A stretch of DNA of 64,000 nt, taken from JBEVOS01 sp044226655 (GTDB taxonomy: Bacteria; Pseudomonadota; Alphaproteobacteria; Caulobacterales; Aquidulcibacteraceae). The translations under genes and the position numbers were made by a program. Below are positions 18,959 to 28,124 of this stretch, in pieces (position 1 is the stretch's first letter; every line of letters starts with the position of its first letter). The stretch lies in the NCBI GenBank assembly GCA_044226655.1, contig JBGAGO010000005.1, positions 1 through 64,000 on the forward strand, in the 5' to 3' direction. The notes beneath the pieces are model-generated. The model was not told the DNA's origin. It did not search any database and worked only from the letters and a program-made list of their open reading frames with translations.

Positions 18959-20884
18959 TCAAAAGCCGGAGAAGCCGAGGAAGCCTCTGTCCCAAAGCGT
19001 CGCAGCCATGGCCAGCACCAGCACGCAGCCGAGCCCCGCAAAACTCCAGCGATGCCAGGCCCAGGTCTTGGGCCGCAGCGGAAACGCGACCGCCAGCATC
19101 ACAAGCGGCGTCGCGATCGCGGCGATCAGCAGGAGCCAGCAGCCGAGCGGAAAGAGCTTGCCCGGATAGCCGAGCAGCACCACGCCTTGATCTTCGCCCG
19201 CCCATGGCAGCAGCGCCGCGATCGTCACGCCCCCGGCGATGAGCCAGAGCAGCCCCAGCGCGCCAAAGGCGAGCGAGGCCGCATCCGCGCGCCGGCGCAT
19301 CAGATGGAACGTCGCGCCGCGCACGAAGCCGAGCGCGGCCAGCGCGCCGAACACGACCGCGATCAGCAGCCAGTTCGAGCTTTCGAAATAGGTCACGCGC
19401 TCGGCGGGGCCGGCGCTGTAGGGATCGTAAAGCCGCATGCGGCCATCATCGGCTTGCGCGAAACGAATCTGCGCCGGGCCATCGACATATTCGAACACGC
19501 CATCGCCCACCGGCGCAAAGCGGCGCGAGAACGGCCCGGCCTGCGCGATCAGATCGCCATTGTCCGCGACCGTGTAGACGGATGGGATGAGCGAGAACAC
19601 GGCGCGCTCGGTGCGGAAGAACGGCCGGCGCAGGCCGCGATATTCGCCGGCATACTTTGTCGATTCCGCGCGCGGATCGGCGACGCGCGTGATCGGCGGC
19701 CGCTCGATGCCGTAGAATTCCTTGAGAATGTCGTTGAGCAAAGTGGCGCGCAGCGGCGTGCCCGTCGGCGTGTTGACGGAGATGAAGACGCCGAGCCCCA
19801 GATCGGGGATCAGCGACATCAGTGAGTGCTGGTAGATGAGGTCGCCATCATGGCCGAAGCCCATCAGCGGACGCGCGGCCGTGGAATCCAGAAAGCCATG
19901 CCGGTTCGGCCCGAAATTGGGCAGGTTTGAGCGCAGCGGTTCGCGCATTTCGAGCGCGGTCGCGGCGCGCAGCACGCCGGCGCGCTCCAAAATGCGCGGA
20001 TCGAGCAGCGCCTGCATGTAGAGCGCCATGTCGCGCGCATTGACCGAGAGCGAGCCCGCTGGCGCAATCTGGCCGGCATATTCCCACGGCATTTGCCGGA
20101 ACGCGGCCTGCGACCACAGGAAACCGGAGCTGACCCGCGCGGCCAATTCCGGCGCCATCGGCGCGGCGAGATGATGCTGCTGCGCGATCGCGTCCGAATA
20201 GGGTTCGCGATAGGTCGCGGAGGTCATGCCGAGTGGGCGGAAAATGTGCTGCTCGGCATAATCCTGCCAGAGCTGGCCGCTCTCATGTTCGACGATGGCG
20301 CCCGCGAGCGCTGCGCCATAATTGGAATAGACCGAGAGCACGCCCGGCGCCCGCACGCGGTGCGGACGATAGCGGCGCAGATAATCGGTGAGCGAGGAAA
20401 GGCGCGACGCATCGCCCACGAACAAATGGCCGAGCGCGGAATCTTCGAAGCCGGCGGAATGGGTGAGCAAATGGCGCACCAGGATGGGCTGCGAGAATCC
20501 TTCGTCCGGAATGCGCAGGTCGGGCGGCAGATGATCGTTGATCGGATCGTCTAGCGTCAGCTTGCCCTGTTCGACCAATTGCATGATCGCGATCCAGGTC
20601 GGCGTCTTGGAGATGGAGGCGACGCGCACCAAGGTCGCATCGTCTTCGGCCTGGCCCGGCGCATAAAGGCCGTAGCCCCGCGTCAGCACCACGCCTTGCG
20701 CATCGACGATGGCGACGCTGACGCCCTGGATGTGCTGCGTGCGCATGGCCTGCGCCACCGCGCCATCGACGAAGGCGGCGACGCGCGCCCGATCGAGCGG
20801 CGGGCGGGCCTGCTGCGCCGCGCCGGGCGCAGCGCACAAGAAGATGGCGCTCATCAGCGCCAAGACCGCGCGAAGCAGATGCAT
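18959..20884 (-). CDS. Serine hydrolase (beta-lactamase/D-Ala-D-Ala carboxypeptidase fold) with C-terminal membrane domain
   Basis: A 641-residue secreted or membrane enzyme. It starts with a signal peptide (MHLLRAVLALMSAIFLCAAP, likely cleaved after AAQ). The class C beta-lactamase-like domain has the SxxK nucleophile in ASISKT, YSN in SVYSNYG and HDG in GFGHDGD. About residues 500-640 hold four or so hydrophobic helices at the C terminus, so the catalytic domain is probably periplasmic and tethered. The ATG at 20884 is preceded by GGGGGAAG and directly begins the signal peptide. Whether it acts on peptidoglycan, esters or peptides is unknown. Confidence 0.85.
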   Translation of the reverse strand: MHLLRAVLALMSAIFLCAAPGAAQQARPPLDRARVAAFVDGAVAQAMRTQHIQGVSVAIVDAQGVVLTRGYGLYAPGQAEDDATLVRVASISKTPTWIAIMQLVEQGKLTLDDPINDHLPPDLRIPDEGFSQPILVRHLLTHSAGFEDSALGHLFVGDASRLSSLTDYLRRYRPHRVRAPGVLSVYSNYGAALAGAIVEHESGQLWQDYAEQHIFRPLGMTSATYREPYSDAIAQQHHLAAPMAPELAARVSSGFLWSQAAFRQMPWEYAGQIAPAGSLSVNARDMALYMQALLDPRILERAGVLRAATALEMREPLRSNLPNFGPNRHGFLDSTAARPLMGFGHDGDLIYQHSLMSLIPDLGLGVFISVNTPTGTPLRATLLNDILKEFYGIERPPITRVADPRAESTKYAGEYRGLRRPFFRTERAVFSLIPSVYTVADNGDLIAQAGPFSRRFAPVGDGVFEYVDGPAQIRFAQADDGRMRLYDPYSAGPAERVTYFESSNWLLIAVVFGALAALGFVRGATFHLMRRRADAASLAFGALGLLWLIAGGVTIAALLPWAGEDQGVVLLGYPGKLFPLGCWLLLIAAIATPLVMLAVAFPLRPKTWAWHRWSFAGLGCVLVLAMAATLWDRGFLGFSGF

Positions 20885-20948
20885 TCTTCCCCCCGGGAGT
20901 CGTTCTTTGTCGCGAATGTACAGAAGCGCGGCGCGCGAAGAAACCGGG

Positions 20949-21839
20949 TTACGCCCCGCCCGTGCGCGTGAAGATCGCGGTCGGCAGGACCCGCGCGTCC
21001 GTCGCATGCGGCAGGCACATTTCGCCCGTCTCCCAGGTGCGGCCCGGCAGCGCATCCGCCGCCGCCTGCTGCAGCGCCAGCGCCGAGAGGCGCACGGCAT
21101 AGACGGTCGCGATCAGGAAGCCCTCCGGGGCCAGGATAGCGCCGCACGCGCGCAACAGCTCTGAAAGCTGTTCTTCGAGCCGCCAGGTTTCGCCGTTCGG
21201 CCCGCGGCCATATTTCGGCGGATCGAGGAAGATGCCGTCATAGCGGCGCCCGCGCCGTCCCTCGCGCTTCACGAAGGTAAGCGCGTCATCGACGATCCAG
21301 CGGATCGGCGCCTGAGCGAGTCCGCTGGCGGCCTGGTTTTCACGCGCGTAACCGATGGCGCGCTTGGAAGCGTCGACATGCGTCACGCGCGCGCCGGCCT
21401 GCGCGGCCGCGAGCGAGGCGAGGCCGGTGTAGCCGAAGAGGTTCAGCACCTCGGCCTGCGGCGCATCCTTGGCGCGCGCGGCGAGCGCGGCCTGCGCATA
21501 GCGCCAATGCACGGCGTGTTCCGGAAAGAACGCCAGATGGCGGAACGGTGTGGGGCGCGACAGGAAGGTGAGGCCGTTCCAACTGAGCGGCCAAGTTTCC
21601 GGCAGCTGCGTGGTGAAGCGCCAGCGCCCCGCTTCATCATCTTCCGTGCCGCTGGGCGCGAAGATCGCATCGGCGTTCGCCCATTGATCGGGATGCGCCT
21701 TGCGCCAGAGCGCCTGCGGCTCGGGCCGGATGAAGCGATACGGTCCGACCTGTTCGAGCTTCTCGCCATCGCCGGAATCGATGAGCGCGTAATCGGTCCA
21801 ATCGTCCGCGATGCGTACGCTGAGCTCAGGCGCCGTCAT
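20949..21839 (-). CDS. Class I SAM-dependent methyltransferase (RlmI/RlmK-like)
   Basis: A 296-residue methyltransferase related to 23S rRNA cytosine-5 methyltransferases. It has a SAM-binding NLFGYTGLASLAAAQAGARV, the acidic VTHVDASKRAIGYARENQ and a DPPKYGRG active-site motif. The N-terminal third lacks an obvious PUA domain, so the RNA target is uncertain. The ATG at 21839 overlaps the end of the upstream TrmH/SpoU-type gene by 14 bases, implying translational coupling of two RNA-modification genes. Confidence 0.83.
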   Translation of the reverse strand: MTAPELSVRIADDWTDYALIDSGDGEKLEQVGPYRFIRPEPQALWRKAHPDQWANADAIFAPSGTEDDEAGRWRFTTQLPETWPLSWNGLTFLSRPTPFRHLAFFPEHAVHWRYAQAALAARAKDAPQAEVLNLFGYTGLASLAAAQAGARVTHVDASKRAIGYARENQAASGLAQAPIRWIVDDALTFVKREGRRGRRYDGIFLDPPKYGRGPNGETWRLEEQLSELLRACGAILAPEGFLIATVYAVRLSALALQQAAADALPGRTWETGEMCLPHATDARVLPTAIFTRTGGA

Positions 21840-22626
21840 AGCCGCGCCTCCGCCACACATCGTAGAGCATCACCGCCGTCGCCGCCGCCAGGTTCAAGCT
21901 GTCGGCGCGCCCGCGCATCGGAATGCGCACCAGCGCGTCGCAGGCATGCTCTTGCTCCGGCGAGAGCCCGGATTGCTCATTGCCCATCATCACGATCACG
22001 GGCCTCTCCGCATCGAACGCATCATGCGGCAGCTTGCCTTTGAGCGAGGTTCCGATGAGCGCGAGGCCGCGCGCGGCTTTCCAGGCGAGAAGATCATCCC
22101 ACGTCACGCGCGCGAACGGCATGGCGAAGATCGACCCCATGCTGGCGCGCACGGCCTCCACGGAAAACGGATCGCACGTTTGCCCGATCAGGATGACGCC
22201 GGCAGCGTCCACCGCATCCGCCGTGCGCAGAATGGTTCCGAGATTGCCTGGATCGCGCACGCCTTCGAGCGCGACGAAGAAATCGCCGCGCAGCGCCTCA
22301 AGCGGCGCCACGCGCTGGCGATAGGCGCCGATCACCGTCTGCGGATTGTCGCGCTTCGCGATCTGCGCGAGCAGATCCTGGTTCATTTCAACGCAGCGCA
22401 CGCCGCGCGCTTCGGCCGCTTCAAGCAGGGCGCGAACTTGGCTGCGCTCCAATCCCTCCGCGGCGAAGGCCAGCACGTCCGGCCACACGCCGAGATCGGC
22501 CGCTTCGGAGGCCAGGCGCGCGCCTTCGCCCAGAAACAGCCCCGTCTCGGCGCGGCCCTTCTTGGCGTGGAGAGATTTCAGCATTTTCACGAGCGGGTTC
22601 TGCGCGCTCGTCACGAGATGCGGCAT
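21826..22626 (-). CDS. TrmH/SpoU-family RNA methyltransferase
   Basis: A 266-residue protein with the SPOUT-knot family layout. The N-terminal substrate-binding domain has NPLVKMLKSLHAKKGR and FLGEGARL. The catalytic domain has ALEGVRDPGNLGTILRTAD (motif 1), VIVMMGNEQSGLS (motif 2) and IPMRGRADSLNLAAATAVML (motif 3). It 2'-O-methylates a ribose in rRNA or tRNA; the exact target is not predictable. It overlaps the downstream class I methyltransferase gene. Confidence 0.9.
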   Translation of the reverse strand: MPHLVTSAQNPLVKMLKSLHAKKGRAETGLFLGEGARLASEAADLGVWPDVLAFAAEGLERSQVRALLEAAEARGVRCVEMNQDLLAQIAKRDNPQTVIGAYRQRVAPLEALRGDFFVALEGVRDPGNLGTILRTADAVDAAGVILIGQTCDPFSVEAVRASMGSIFAMPFARVTWDDLLAWKAARGLALIGTSLKGKLPHDAFDAERPVIVMMGNEQSGLSPEQEHACDALVRIPMRGRADSLNLAAATAVMLYDVWRRRGYDGA

Positions 22627-22732
22627 TGGGGGCGGGGCGGGTTGAGGGTTCGTCTCTATGGCTATTCCGGTTTTCGCTCCTCGCGATCAAGGCTAGAAGC
22701 GAAAAGGGCGCGCCGGAGATCGTGAAATCCCC

Positions 22733-22918
22733 ATGATCGGCTTAATTTTTTCGGAATTGGTGCTGTTCGCAGCCGCGGGCCTTCTGGGCTTTGCGGCGGG
22801 CTGGCGCCTGCGCGCGCAAGCAGCTTCCGTACACGTGCGCGCCGCCCGCGCCGACATTGAAGACATGCGCGATGCGGTTAACGAGGCGCGCGTGCGCCGC
22901 GCCGCGCGCGGAGCCTGA
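22733..22918 (+). CDS. Small single-pass membrane protein
   Basis: A 61-residue protein: one hydrophobic helix (about residues 4-24, LIFSELVLFAAAGLLGFAAG) followed by a charged, basic helix. No family is recognised. It starts seven bases before the next gene's ATG region, in the same direction as the BON/OmpA and coiled-coil genes, so it is probably the first member of a three-gene envelope operon. The function is unknown. Confidence 0.6.
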   Translation: MIGLIFSELVLFAAAGLLGFAAGWRLRAQAASVHVRAARADIEDMRDAVNEARVRRAARGA

Positions 22919-22924
22919 TCCGGC

Positions 22925-24037
22925 ATGGAGCGCGAAGACGAAGCCCGTCCGTTGTTCTTCGGCGGATTGGCCGCGGCGCTGATCGCGGCCCTGTTCGGCC
23001 TCTTCGGTCCGCATGACGGCTCGGTGTGGCGCATGCCGCAAACCCTGCGCGCGCACGCCGAAGAGGCGCTGGTGGGCGCAGGCCTTCCGGCGCTCGACGT
23101 GCGCATGGATGGTCAACGCGCGATCGTGCAGGGCGTGGTCGCCAACCAGGGCGCGATCGATGCGGCGCGGCGCGCGGCGCTCACCTCATCCGGCGCCGGC
23201 GGCATCTGGAGCGGCGGCGTCACGACCGCGGATGTGAGCGATGTGCGCGTCGGCGAAACGGCGAGCCCGTTCACCTGGCGCGTCGTTAAGGACGATCGGC
23301 GCATCACCTTCTACGGCGCAGCGCCCAGCCCGGACGTGCGCGGCGCGCTGCTGTCGCGGGCGCGCGCGCTGCTGCCGAACGCGGAGGTCATCGATCAGAT
23401 GGCCGTGTTCGGCGGCGCGCCCTCGTCGCATTGGCGCGATGTGGCGCTCGACGCGGTGGCGCAGGTGTCGACGCTGTCGCGCGGGGAGGCCCGGCTCAAC
23501 GATGGCAATCTCGTCGTCATCGGCGAGGGCGAGCGCGCGGCCGTCGCCCGTCTGCGCGCGCATTACGATCAGCCCTTGGCCCGCCCCTTCCGCGCGCGCG
23601 CCGACGTCAACGTGCGCGGCGAGCCGCTGCCCATTCCCGAACTCGCCGATCTCGATCTCAGCAACGCGGCGGCGAATGTGTGCGAAACCGCGTTTCAGCG
23701 CCTGATGGCGCACAATGTGATCAATTTCGAAAGCGGATCGGCCGCGCTCGACCGCTCAAGCTTACCGCTGCTCGACAATCTCGCCTCGGTCGCGCTGCGC
23801 TGCGACCGCTTCGAGATCGAGGTTTCGGGCCACACCGACAATCAAGGCCCGCGCGATCTCAATCTGGATTTGTCGCGGCGGCGCGCCGAGGCCGTCGTCA
23901 GCTATCTTGAAACGCTCAATGTCGCGCCTGAGCGCCTGCACGCGATGGGCTATGGGCCGGACCAGCCGATCCAATCCAATGCCTCGCCGCAAGGCCAGGC
24001 CGCCAATCGGCGCATCGTGTTCACGGTGCGGGGCTAG
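22925..24037 (+). CDS. Inner-membrane-anchored BON/OmpA-domain protein
   Basis: A 370-residue protein. A hydrophobic segment (about residues 10-28) looks like an uncleaved anchor. The middle (about 40-225) contains two or more BON-like alpha/beta repeats (RMDGQRAIVQGVV; RITFYGAAPS; LVVIGEGE). The C-terminal OmpA/MotB peptidoglycan-binding domain (about 255-368) has NFESGSAALD, EIEVSGHTDNQG and the NRRIVFTV ending. The domain set resembles periplasmic envelope-integrity proteins linked to peptidoglycan. It begins six bases after the small membrane gene and ends nine bases before the coiled-coil gene. Confidence 0.82.
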   Translation: MEREDEARPLFFGGLAAALIAALFGLFGPHDGSVWRMPQTLRAHAEEALVGAGLPALDVRMDGQRAIVQGVVANQGAIDAARRAALTSSGAGGIWSGGVTTADVSDVRVGETASPFTWRVVKDDRRITFYGAAPSPDVRGALLSRARALLPNAEVIDQMAVFGGAPSSHWRDVALDAVAQVSTLSRGEARLNDGNLVVIGEGERAAVARLRAHYDQPLARPFRARADVNVRGEPLPIPELADLDLSNAAANVCETAFQRLMAHNVINFESGSAALDRSSLPLLDNLASVALRCDRFEIEVSGHTDNQGPRDLNLDLSRRRAEAVVSYLETLNVAPERLHAMGYGPDQPIQSNASPQGQAANRRIVFTVRG

Positions 24038-24046
24038 CGAGGCGCG

Positions 24047-25420
24047 ATGCTCTACCTGATTCATCAGCAGCTGTTCTGGCTTCTCATCACCGCCATCGCC
24101 GCGGGCGTGGCTGGCTGGGCCTGGCACAAATGGCGCGACGAGGAGAGCGACAGGCTGGACGCCGAGCGCGAGGGCTTGCTGAAGGATTTGGTGAGCCTGG
24201 TTGAAGGCGGCGTCGATTCAGGCGCGGCCGACGCCTCGCGCGATGCCGACGCGCAGCGCGCCCTGGTGATGATGCGCGACGGCCGGATCGCGGAGCTGCA
24301 GCGCCAGGTCGAGCAATTGCGCGCCTCGAACGGCGACGCGCAGGCGCGCATCGCGGAATTGTCGCGCGGCGGCGTGAGCAATGAGCACGCCGAGGAATTG
24401 GCGCGGCTGCGCGCCGAGGCGGAGGCGCATCAGCGCGAGCAACAGCGCGTCATCGACGTGATAGCCGAACCGCAAGACCCCGATCGCGCGCGCTGGCGCA
24501 TCCGCTTCCTGGAATCGCGCGTCAAGCACCTCGAAGGCCAAGCTGCGGCGAGCCCGCTGGCGGCCGATCTCTCCGCCGCGCAGACGCGCATCGCGGAATT
24601 GGAAAGCGCGCTGGAAGCGGCCCCGCACGGCGCGAGCGCCGACGATCTCAACCGCTATCGCTGGCAGACCCGCTATCTGGATGCGCGCGTGCGCTATCTT
24701 GAAGGCCCCGACGCCGGCGCGCCGGTGCGCGCGCCGCTCGACGCCAATGAAGAGGAAGAGGCCAAGAGGCGGCGCTGGCGCACGCGCTATCTGGAAACCC
24801 GCCTTGCGCATCTCGACGAGCGCGCGGACGCGATGCGGCTCGCGCACGATACGCGGGAGGCCGAACTGGTGGCGGCGCGCGACGGCCAGGCTCAACGCGT
24901 CGGCGAGATGAGCGCACGCGCGGCGCTGGCCGAGACCGGGCTCGCCGCCGAACGCGCCGCCCGCGCCGAGGCCGATCAGCAGCGCCGCCGCCTCGGCTGG
25001 CGCGCACGTTATCTCGATGCGCGCGTGCGCCATCTCGAAGAGCGCCTCGCGCGCGCGCCTGAGCCGGCCGCCGCCGCGCCCCAGCCGCTCGCTGACGACG
25101 CCGAAGAGGCCGCGCCCGCGCCGTTGGTGCCGCCCGGCCGCGAGGAGCGTCCGCAGGCCTTGCCCGCCGCGCGTTCGGGCGCGCCGGACGATCTCACGCT
25201 GATCGATGGCGTCAGCCCCATGCAGCAATCGACGCTGCACTCGCTGGGCGTCTTCCATTTCGATCAGATCGCAGCGTGGACGCCGGCGAACCTGGCCTGG
25301 GTCGATCAATATCTGCGCTTGCGCGGGCGCATGTCGCGCGAGCGCTGGGTGGAGCAGGCCAGCGCGCTCGCGCGCGGGGAAATCCGCGCGCGCCGCCTTG
25401 TCGAACGCGAAGACGCCTAG
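24047..25420 (+). CDS. Membrane-anchored coiled-coil protein with repeated WRxRYLxxRVxHLE motif and C-terminal helix-hairpin-helix-like domain
   Basis: A 457-residue protein, not fully recognised. One membrane helix (about 8-26) is followed by long charged helices. A motif recurs four times: residues 150-163 (WRIRFLESRVKHLE), 206-219 (WQTRYLDARVRYLE), 244-257 (WRTRYLETRLAHLD) and 318-331 (WRARYLDARVRHLE), separated by acidic or Ala-rich coiled coil. Residues 380-440 resemble the helix-hairpin-helix-type domain found at the C terminus of some NADH dehydrogenase subunits (DDLTLIDGVS, then HFDQIAAWTPANLAWVDQYL). It is the third gene of the envelope operon. It may be an inner-membrane scaffold, which is inference. 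Confidence 0.72.
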   Translation: MLYLIHQQLFWLLITAIAAGVAGWAWHKWRDEESDRLDAEREGLLKDLVSLVEGGVDSGAADASRDADAQRALVMMRDGRIAELQRQVEQLRASNGDAQARIAELSRGGVSNEHAEELARLRAEAEAHQREQQRVIDVIAEPQDPDRARWRIRFLESRVKHLEGQAAASPLAADLSAAQTRIAELESALEAAPHGASADDLNRYRWQTRYLDARVRYLEGPDAGAPVRAPLDANEEEEAKRRRWRTRYLETRLAHLDERADAMRLAHDTREAELVAARDGQAQRVGEMSARAALAETGLAAERAARAEADQQRRRLGWRARYLDARVRHLEERLARAPEPAAAAPQPLADDAEEAAPAPLVPPGREERPQALPAARSGAPDDLTLIDGVSPMQQSTLHSLGVFHFDQIAAWTPANLAWVDQYLRLRGRMSRERWVEQASALARGEIRARRLVEREDA

Positions 25421-25423
25421 GCC

Positions 25424-25801
25424 TTAGCCTTTAAAGTAGGCGCAGAATTTGTTGCCTTCCGGATCGCGCACATAGGCGCCGTAGAAGGGTGGTTCGGACT
25501 CGCCGCGCACGCCCGGCGCGCCCTCATCCTTGCCGCCGTTTTTCAGCGCGGCCGCGTGGAAGGCCTCCACGTCGCCGCGGGAATTGGCTTTGAAGGCGAG
25601 CATCGAGCCGTTGCCGAAACTGGCCGTCTTCTCATCGAACGGCGCGCAAATCAGAATGTCGATCTCCTCGCCGCCGCGCTTGTAGCCGGCCCAATTGCCG
25701 TCCTTGAACGTGCGTTCCGCGCCGAGCGCGGCGAGCACGGGATCGAAGAAGGCGACCGAGCGGTCGATGTCGTTGGTGCCGATGGTGACGTATCCGAGCA
25801 T
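25424..25801 (-). CDS. VOC (glyoxalase/bleomycin-resistance fold) family protein
   Basis: A 125-residue vicinal-oxygen-chelate protein beginning MLGYVTIGTNDIDRSVAFFD and ending AYVRDPEGNKFCAYFKG, the usual single-domain lyase-like layout. It is convergent with the coiled-coil gene. It is clearly paralogous to the next minus-strand gene (about 25909-26286) in length, start and the DPxGNK ending, so the pair arose by tandem duplication. The substrate is unknown. Confidence 0.85.
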   Translation of the reverse strand: MLGYVTIGTNDIDRSVAFFDPVLAALGAERTFKDGNWAGYKRGGEEIDILICAPFDEKTASFGNGSMLAFKANSRGDVEAFHAAALKNGGKDEGAPGVRGESEPPFYGAYVRDPEGNKFCAYFKG

Positions 25802-25908
25802 GAGTTTGTCCTCCGCGCCGCCAAGCTAGCGCGCGGATATGGCCGGTCAAGAACAAAAAGAGAACTTAGCGCGGGCTGCCGCCACGCTCTGGCAGCAGGT
25901 CGGCGGCG

Positions 25909-26286
25909 CTATTTGCGCACGAAGGCGCAGAGCTTGTTGCCGTCCGGATCGCGCACATAGGCCGCGTAGAACACCGGGTTCATGCCTTCGCGCACGCCGG
26001 GCGGGCCCTCGCAGACGCCGCCTTGGGCGAGCGCGGCGGCATGAAACGCATCGACGGCCGCGCGGTCCGCCGCCAGGAAGGCCAGCATGACGCCGTTGCC
26101 GTGGGTGGCGGTTTGACGGTCCCAGGGCCGCGTAAGGAAAAAGCGCGTGCGCTCGCCCTCGCGCGCATAGCCGGTCCAAGTCGGGCTGGTGGTGAACCGC
26201 TGGGCGCCGAGCGGGGCGAACGCCGCATCGTAGAAGGCGATGGCGCGCTCCATGTCGTTCACGCCGAACGTGGAATAGGCGATCAT
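25909..26286 (-). CDS. VOC (glyoxalase/bleomycin-resistance fold) family protein, tandem paralogue
   Basis: A 125-residue VOC protein (starts MIAYSTFGVNDMERAIAFYD, ends AAYVRDPDGNKLCAFVRK). Its ATG overlaps the stop of the upstream recQ gene by four bases, so it is coupled to the recQ operon. It differs from its neighbour at many core positions despite equal length, suggesting different substrates. No catalytic assignment is possible. Confidence 0.85.
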   Translation of the reverse strand: MIAYSTFGVNDMERAIAFYDAAFAPLGAQRFTTSPTWTGYAREGERTRFFLTRPWDRQTATHGNGVMLAFLAADRAAVDAFHAAALAQGGVCEGPPGVREGMNPVFYAAYVRDPDGNKLCAFVRK

Positions 26287-28124
26287 CCGTCGGTCTCGTC
26301 GAGCAGCTTCAGCAACGCTTCGCCATAGCGGGCGCGCTTGGCCTCGCCAATTCCGCTGACGAGCGTGAGGTCATCGAGCCGGCGCGGGCGAATTTGCGCG
26401 AGCCCGATCAGCGTCTTGTCCGAGAAGATCACATAAGGCGGCACGTTCTGCGCGGCGGCCTCGGTGCGGCGCCATTCGCGCAAATGCGCGAAGCGGCGTT
26501 GCGCATCGGCGTCGAGCTCTTCGCGCGCGGCGGTGCGGCCGAGCTTGCCGGCGCGCCGCTCCTCCTTGCTGCGGCGGCCCGAGGGCGCGGCCTCGCGCAG
26601 GCGCACAATGCGCTCCTTGCGGAAAATGGCGCGGACCTCTTCGCCGTCCGCAATCTTCAGCACGGGGCGCATATCGGTTTCGTCCTCGCGCAGTACGCCG
26701 TCGAACAGCAGCTGATCGATCACGCGCCGCCATTCGCGCTCGTCGACATCGGCGCCGATGCCGAAGGTGGAAAGCTGCGCGTGGCGCGCGTCAACCGCAT
26801 CGCCCTCTTTGCCCAAAAGGTGCGTGATGATGCGCCCGCGCCCATAGCGTTCGCCCAGGCGCATCACAGCGGAGAGCGCCTTCGCCGCCATTTCCGTGGC
26901 GTCGATTGAGGCGGGCGGCGACGCGCAGATATCGCACGCGCCGCACGGTTCGACATTCTCCTCCCCGAAATAGCGCCGCACCGCCGCGAGCCTGCAGACG
27001 AAGCCATCCATGAATGCGAACAGCGCGCGCGCTTTGCGCATTTGAGCTTGTTTGATTTCGGGGCTGGCGTCTCCGTCTTCGATGAAGCGCATCGAGCGGC
27101 GCAGATCGGCGGGGCCGTAGAGCGCGACGCCTTCGGCCGGCTCGCCATCGCGGCCCGCGCGGCCGACCTCTTGCCAATACGCTTCGATCGATTTCGGCGG
27201 ATCGGCGTGGATGACGAAGCGCACGTCCGGCTTGTCGACGCCCATGCCGAACGCGACGGTGGCGACCATGACAAGATTGTCTTCGCTCTGAAAGCGATGC
27301 TGGCGGGTCGCGCGCGTCTCTGCATCGAGGCCGGCATGATAGGCGAGCGCGGGAACGGCGTGATCGGCGAGCGCCTGCGCCAACGTCTCCACGCCATCGC
27401 GCGTGGCCGCATAGACGATGCCCGATTGGCCGGCGCGCGCGCGCACTAGATCGATCACGCGCTGCTGCGACTTGCCGGCCTTGCGCTCCGCCGCGAGCGC
27501 GAGATTGGGGCGGTCGAAGCTCGCGACGAAGATTTTCGCGTCTTCCAGATGAAGCTGCGCGACGATGTCGGCGCGTGTGGGCGTATCGGCGGTGGCGGTG
27601 ACGGCGATGCGCGGCACGTGCGGAAAGGTCTCCGCCAGCCTGCCGAGCGCACGATAATCGGGGCGAAAATCATGGCCCCATTGGCTGACGCAATGCGCCT
27701 CGTCGATGGCGATGAGCGCGAGCGGGACCTGTTTGAGACGCTCGACGATGGCCCCCGAGGCGAGCCCTTCGGGCGAAACATAGAGCAGGTCGAGCGCGCC
27801 GGCCTCGAGCTTGCGGAAAATCTCGGCGCGCGCTTCGGGCGCGATCGAAGAATCCAGCCGCGCCGCGGCGACGCCGGCGGCGTTCAGCGCGGCCACTTGA
27901 TCCTGCATCAGCGCGATGAGCGGCGAAACCACGAGCCCCACACCGTCGCGCAGGATGGCCGGGATCTGATAGCAAACCGATTTGCCGCCGCCCGTCGGCA
28001 GCACCGCGAACACGTCGCGGCCAGCCAGCACCTCGGAAATCACATCCGCCTGCAGTCCGCGGAAATCGGCATGGCCGAAGATGCGCTGCAGGAGGGCGCG
28101 GGCGGCGGGGAGATCAAATGTCAC
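26283..28124 (-). CDS. recQ: ATP-dependent DNA helicase RecQ
   Basis: A 613-residue RecQ helicase acting in recombination and fork repair. Walker A is in LPTGGGKSVCYQIPA, the DEAH box in IDEAHCVSQWGHDFRPDY, and the helicase C domain has MGVDKPDVRFVIH and QEVGRAGRDG. The RQC zinc site is formed by the Cys in EPCGACDICASPP and the preceding Cys. A winged helix follows, then an HRDC domain near the C terminus (VPPYVIFSDKTLIGLA, VSGIGEAKRARYGEALL). The start is GTG at 28124, overlapping the stop of the kinase gene upstream (GTGA). Full length is normal. Confidence 0.95.
   Translation of the reverse strand: MTFDLPAARALLQRIFGHADFRGLQADVISEVLAGRDVFAVLPTGGGKSVCYQIPAILRDGVGLVVSPLIALMQDQVAALNAAGVAAARLDSSIAPEARAEIFRKLEAGALDLLYVSPEGLASGAIVERLKQVPLALIAIDEAHCVSQWGHDFRPDYRALGRLAETFPHVPRIAVTATADTPTRADIVAQLHLEDAKIFVASFDRPNLALAAERKAGKSQQRVIDLVRARAGQSGIVYAATRDGVETLAQALADHAVPALAYHAGLDAETRATRQHRFQSEDNLVMVATVAFGMGVDKPDVRFVIHADPPKSIEAYWQEVGRAGRDGEPAEGVALYGPADLRRSMRFIEDGDASPEIKQAQMRKARALFAFMDGFVCRLAAVRRYFGEENVEPCGACDICASPPASIDATEMAAKALSAVMRLGERYGRGRIITHLLGKEGDAVDARHAQLSTFGIGADVDEREWRRVIDQLLFDGVLREDETDMRPVLKIADGEEVRAIFRKERIVRLREAAPSGRRSKEERRAGKLGRTAAREELDADAQRRFAHLREWRRTEAAAQNVPPYVIFSDKTLIGLAQIRPRRLDDLTLVSGIGEAKRARYGEALLKLLDETDG

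Noticed and set aside
25424..26286. Bleomycin or fosfomycin resistance genes
   Set aside because: The VOC proteins match the general fold only; no residue evidence for drug binding.
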